From Cylindrodendrum hubeiense (taxonomy: Eukaryota > Ascomycota > Sordariomycetes > Hypocreales > Nectriaceae), in contig JAANBB010000454.1 of assembly GCA_014621425.1 (NCBI GenBank), positions 1 to 31,214 on the forward strand: DNA of 31,214 nucleotides, in the 5' to 3' direction. Below are positions 28,576 through 31,214 of this stretch, in pieces; position 1 is the first letter of the stretch, and every line of letters starts with the position of its first letter. The translations under genes were made by a program, and so were the position numbers. Below the pieces are notes generated by a model. The model saw only the letters and a program-made list of their open reading frames with translations. It was not told the DNA's origin and made no database searches.

Positions 28576-31128
28576 TCATGCATAAAACGCAGTCTCGAAT
28601 AAAGCCACCACTCTCAACCTCTCACTAGACGAGGACCAGATTGATCGACATGGAACAATAGGTCGACAGCCCGATGCGATCCCGGCAGGTCCCCAGGACT
28701 CAACTTCTATCGAGTCCACATAGACAAGGTAAGACTTTCGAACACCAAACCCTAGCCCAAGGCGCTGAAGAGATTCCACGTAGACCTTGCTCGTAACCAT
28801 GTCCAAATCCTCAAATGTATGGCTTTCGAGTTGCTGCTCGAAGCTACAGGACACTGTAGTATAAACAAGAGTGGCTTTCTCGGCTTTGACAATGGACCGC
28901 CATGCCGTCCAGCCTGGACTCCCGACTTCGGGATCGCAACTCAACTCAAGACTACCCTCATCCACCTTGGAAAGGCCCTTGTGAGCATGCCACTCCACGG
29001 CGGACTGCCGGGGCAGCTCCTCCACTTCGACTGCAAACACAGGGGGTATGCATGTCTCGGGCTCATTCTGCTGACGGAGTGTGAGAATAGACCAGTCAGG
29101 CACCAAGCGTCTTGCCTCATGCGCATCATTGCCTGCCAGTGTCTGGTAAGCCGGGTTATACTTGAGGTCCCAAAGGTCCGGTCCGTTCTCATCATCCGTG
29201 TCCTCATCCTCGGGAGATCCATGAGCTTGTTTCCATGCGAGGCCAGCAACCTTGGCGTTGCGTTCCATATCGGCCATGGATTCGCTTCGCGGGAAGTATG
29301 CAACGGAACTGGTCCAGTATTGGACCTTGAGTTCTTGCGCAACTCTCCACAGGTGTTGCAGAGACAGGACGATCTGCATCTCATACGAAGTATTAGACGG
29401 GGCCGGGAGCAACATGGTGGCAGGAATCAGGGGGATCTGTCCCGCTATAGAGATGGATCGCACACCTGTCTCTAGGGGCCGTGGGTTATCGGACATGTCT
29501 CTTTCCTGCACATTGACGGGCATGTTAATAGCCTGACTGTATGGACCTATGTTGGCAGGCGCCCAGTAGGATCGGGACTGTACATGCAATCCGTCTCGGC
29601 CTACAGTCCGCTTAGAGCACGGGGCGGTGAGATACACAGCGATATTGGTCCCAAGAGGAAGCAGGTCTCCACAAGATATAGTGACCCGGGACGGCGGGTT
29701 TGGCTTAAGGAATAGTTTTCCATACTCGCCGTTTACTTTGGGAAAATCTGACATCCGGCGAAGAACGATGAAGGTATTCGTGATATCAGAGGGATCGAGA
29801 GCAGCCGCAGTTGCCAACCCTCTGATCTTGTCCACCACCTGGATCGTCTCTTCCTGGATCGACCTCTCACTTGAGCTTGGCTCAGCGAAAACAGACCAGT
29901 AAAGCACATCGACGTCGGCACTTGCGGACCCCGAGCCCCCGCCACTGAACAAAGCCGATCGGTGCGATGAACGAAAACTTTGCATAGAAGCCTGGGTCAG
30001 GGGTGCGAACTGGAGGCCGTCCAGGATGGCTTTGAACCTCGGGTCGAGGAGATCAGGCGTCCGCACGGTCAGGTCTTGCGCAGGATCTGACTTCTCCTCG
30101 AGCCGTGCGCCGCCCAACATCAGCCACGAGCAACCTCCGCCTTCACGCACGATCTTCCGCCCGTGCTCAGGTATGCCGATCCTCTTTTTGAAGAGATTCG
30201 CAGGTCCATCCACGACGAGGGTCTCAAACTCGCCACCCTCGCCGAGCGCAGCCGCACCGCCAGCTGAACCGAACTTACGCAGAGCGCTTTTCACCCGGCG
30301 GGCGCCATCCTCGCTCGACACACGTTCCCACAGGTGGCCCTCGTCGAGACCCGCGCTGGCGACCTTGATGATCCGTGCCTCCAGGCCGGCATTGGCCATG
30401 TCACTCAGTAGTTGGGTCTCACCGGCGGCGGAGGCAGCGGGGGGTGGTAAGACCGGATACTGCCATAGGTAGGCTAGGGGTGCAAGGCCAAGGCGCAAGG
30501 CGATTGACTCGACGCGAGTGCGTTGGTAGGTCGAAAGAATCGCGCCGGCACACAGAGCATTGGCCTCGGGATGGCGACTCATGATGGCCTGGAGCAGGGG
30601 CAGCATGGACTCGGTCTCCTCGCTGTCCTGAGCGCCCGTCGCGTCGTAGTCCCGCTCATGGTGGACAGCGCGGCCGCCTATGGGCAAGCGATAAAGTGGC
30701 AGGCCGGTGGCGGCGGCGTACAGGGGCAGGACCTCATGGCCGACGGTCTGGTACATGAAGCTGTTGAGGTCGGTCTCGGAGGATTCCTCTTCTTGGCCTT
30801 GGCCATGGCCGTGGCCATGGTCGTGGGTGGCCGCCCCAGCCGCTGCCCACTCCGCTGGGTCAATGATCTGAAGTCCCGGGGGAAGAGGAAACGAGAATTC
30901 AGCCTCTTCGGCATGTGGCGGGGGTGACGAGTGCAGCCGCGCCTCATCCTGCGGACCTGCTGGGATGCCTGCCCTGGTAGCCGGAGTGTCAGTCTCAGTG
31001 CCGGTCCCGGGGAAGAGGTTGGCAAGAGCCACGATGCGGTGGCCATGCTCGATGCAGTGGAGCAAGCTGTAGAAGCTGTCCTTTCCGCCTGAGATTAAGG
31101 CAATAACATTGAGGCGTTCGGACGACAT
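28576..31128 (-). CDS. DPH6: Diphthine-ammonia ligase Dph6 with two C-terminal Rid/YjgF domains (850 aa)
   Basis: This enzyme performs the last step of diphthamide synthesis on elongation factor 2 in the cytosol, amidating diphthine with ATP and ammonium. The gene is one uninterrupted frame. The N-terminal ATP-pyrophosphatase domain starts MSSERLNVIALISGGKDS, with the PP-loop SGGKDS at 13-18. NALCAGAILSTYQRTRVE (190-207), LGLAPLAYLWQ (213-223) and GEGGEFETLV (296-305) are typical Dph6 motifs. A disordered loop with alternating His/Gly (about 102-110) and Glu residues is inserted at about 45-120. Two Rid-like domains follow, about 375-505 (DVLYWSVFAEP) and 515-710 (SYWAPANIGPYSQAI), as in yeast Dph6 (YLR143W); the second is interrupted by an acidic DEDTDDEN insert (about 641-648). 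The start at 31128 is the only sensible one. Confidence 0.95.
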   Translation of the reverse strand: MSSERLNVIALISGGKDSFYSLLHCIEHGHRIVALANLFPGTGTETDTPATRAGIPAGPQDEARLHSSPPPHAEEAEFSFPLPPGLQIIDPAEWAAAGAATHDHGHGHGQGQEEESSETDLNSFMYQTVGHEVLPLYAAATGLPLYRLPIGGRAVHHERDYDATGAQDSEETESMLPLLQAIMSRHPEANALCAGAILSTYQRTRVESIALRLGLAPLAYLWQYPVLPPPAASAAGETQLLSDMANAGLEARIIKVASAGLDEGHLWERVSSEDGARRVKSALRKFGSAGGAAALGEGGEFETLVVDGPANLFKKRIGIPEHGRKIVREGGGCSWLMLGGARLEEKSDPAQDLTVRTPDLLDPRFKAILDGLQFAPLTQASMQSFRSSHRSALFSGGGSGSASADVDVLYWSVFAEPSSSERSIQEETIQVVDKIRGLATAAALDPSDITNTFIVLRRMSDFPKVNGEYGKLFLKPNPPSRVTISCGDLLPLGTNIAVYLTAPCSKRTVGRDGLHVQSRSYWAPANIGPYSQAINMPVNVQERDMSDNPRPLETGVRSISIAGQIPLIPATMLLPAPSNTSYEMQIVLSLQHLWRVAQELKVQYWTSSVAYFPRSESMADMERNAKVAGLAWKQAHGSPEDEDTDDENGPDLWDLKYNPAYQTLAGNDAHEARRLVPDWSILTLRQQNEPETCIPPVFAVEVEELPRQSAVEWHAHKGLSKVDEGSLELSCDPEVGSPGWTAWRSIVKAEKATLVYTTVSCSFEQQLESHTFEDLDMVTSKVYVESLQRLGLGFGVRKSYLVYVDSIEVESWGPAGIASGCRPIVPCRSIWSSSSERLRVVALFETAFYA

Positions 31129-31154
31129 GGTCCTGCGGGCGTCGGCGAGGGCAG

Positions 31155-31190
31155 TTGGTTGGCTGGCTGGTTGGCTGGTTGGCTGGTTGG
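31155..31190. repeat. TTGGCTGG tandem repeat in the DPH6 leader
   Basis: Four to five units of TTGGCTGG/TTGG lie 27-62 bp upstream of the DPH6 start codon, presumably in the 5' untranslated region. On the transcript they read as CCAGCCAA repeats. Confidence 0.75.
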
Positions 31191-31214
31191 CGGCGGCGGA
31201 CGAGTCAATCCCGT

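Noticed and set aside
1..31214. CRISPR arrays, insertion sequences, transposons, tRNA or rRNA genes
   Set aside because: No spaced direct repeats, transposase-like frame, long terminal repeat, tRNA B-box (GGTTCGA-type) context or rRNA-like stretch was seen; the repeats present are micro- or minisatellites and short palindromes.

Overview
The window reads as nuclear DNA of a filamentous ascomycete, most likely a Sordariomycete. Genes sit on both strands without operons, introns are short (mostly 49-125 bp) with GT-AG ends and CTAAC/CTGAC-like branch sites, coding third positions are rich in C, and intergenic DNA carries many TACCTAGGTA-type palindromes. The class assignment is an inference from style; no rRNA or other marker is present.

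Nine genes can be supported. From left to right: a gene-free, repeat-decorated stretch (1-2649); a 1126-residue conserved-looking protein of unknown function (minus, 2650-6098); about 3.2 kb without a supported gene; tRNA-dihydrouridine synthase Dus2 with a GC-AG intron (plus, 9348-10679); a MICOS Mic26/Mic27-type inner-membrane protein (minus, 11012-11881); mitochondrial intermediate peptidase Oct1 (plus, 12393-14771), divergent from the MICOS gene; a 703-residue disordered/coiled-coil protein of unknown function (minus, 15377-17488); 3.8 kb with only doubtful ORFs; an Hcs1/SMUBP-2 type SF1 helicase in six exons (minus, 21280-23771); a DUF202 three-helix membrane protein whose N-terminal part carries an apparent one-base frameshift (minus, 24253-25515); an AKR8/pyridoxal-reductase-like aldo-keto reductase in three exons (plus, 27260-28395); and diphthine-ammonia ligase Dph6 fused to two Rid-type domains (minus, 28576-31128).

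The content is mostly housekeeping: translation (Dus2 modifies tRNA, Dph6 completes diphthamide on eEF2), mitochondria (a MICOS subunit and Oct1 share a 511-bp divergent promoter region), nucleic-acid remodelling (helicase) and B6/aldehyde redox chemistry (AKR). I see no secondary-metabolite cluster, transposon, tRNA, rRNA or CRISPR array. The points most worth a second look are the DUF202 frameshift with its overlapping uORF, the GC-AG intron of DUS2, three stop-free introns whose length is a multiple of three, the open reading frame beyond the helicase stop, a possible hidden 64-residue two-exon gene, and the two large unrecognised proteins.
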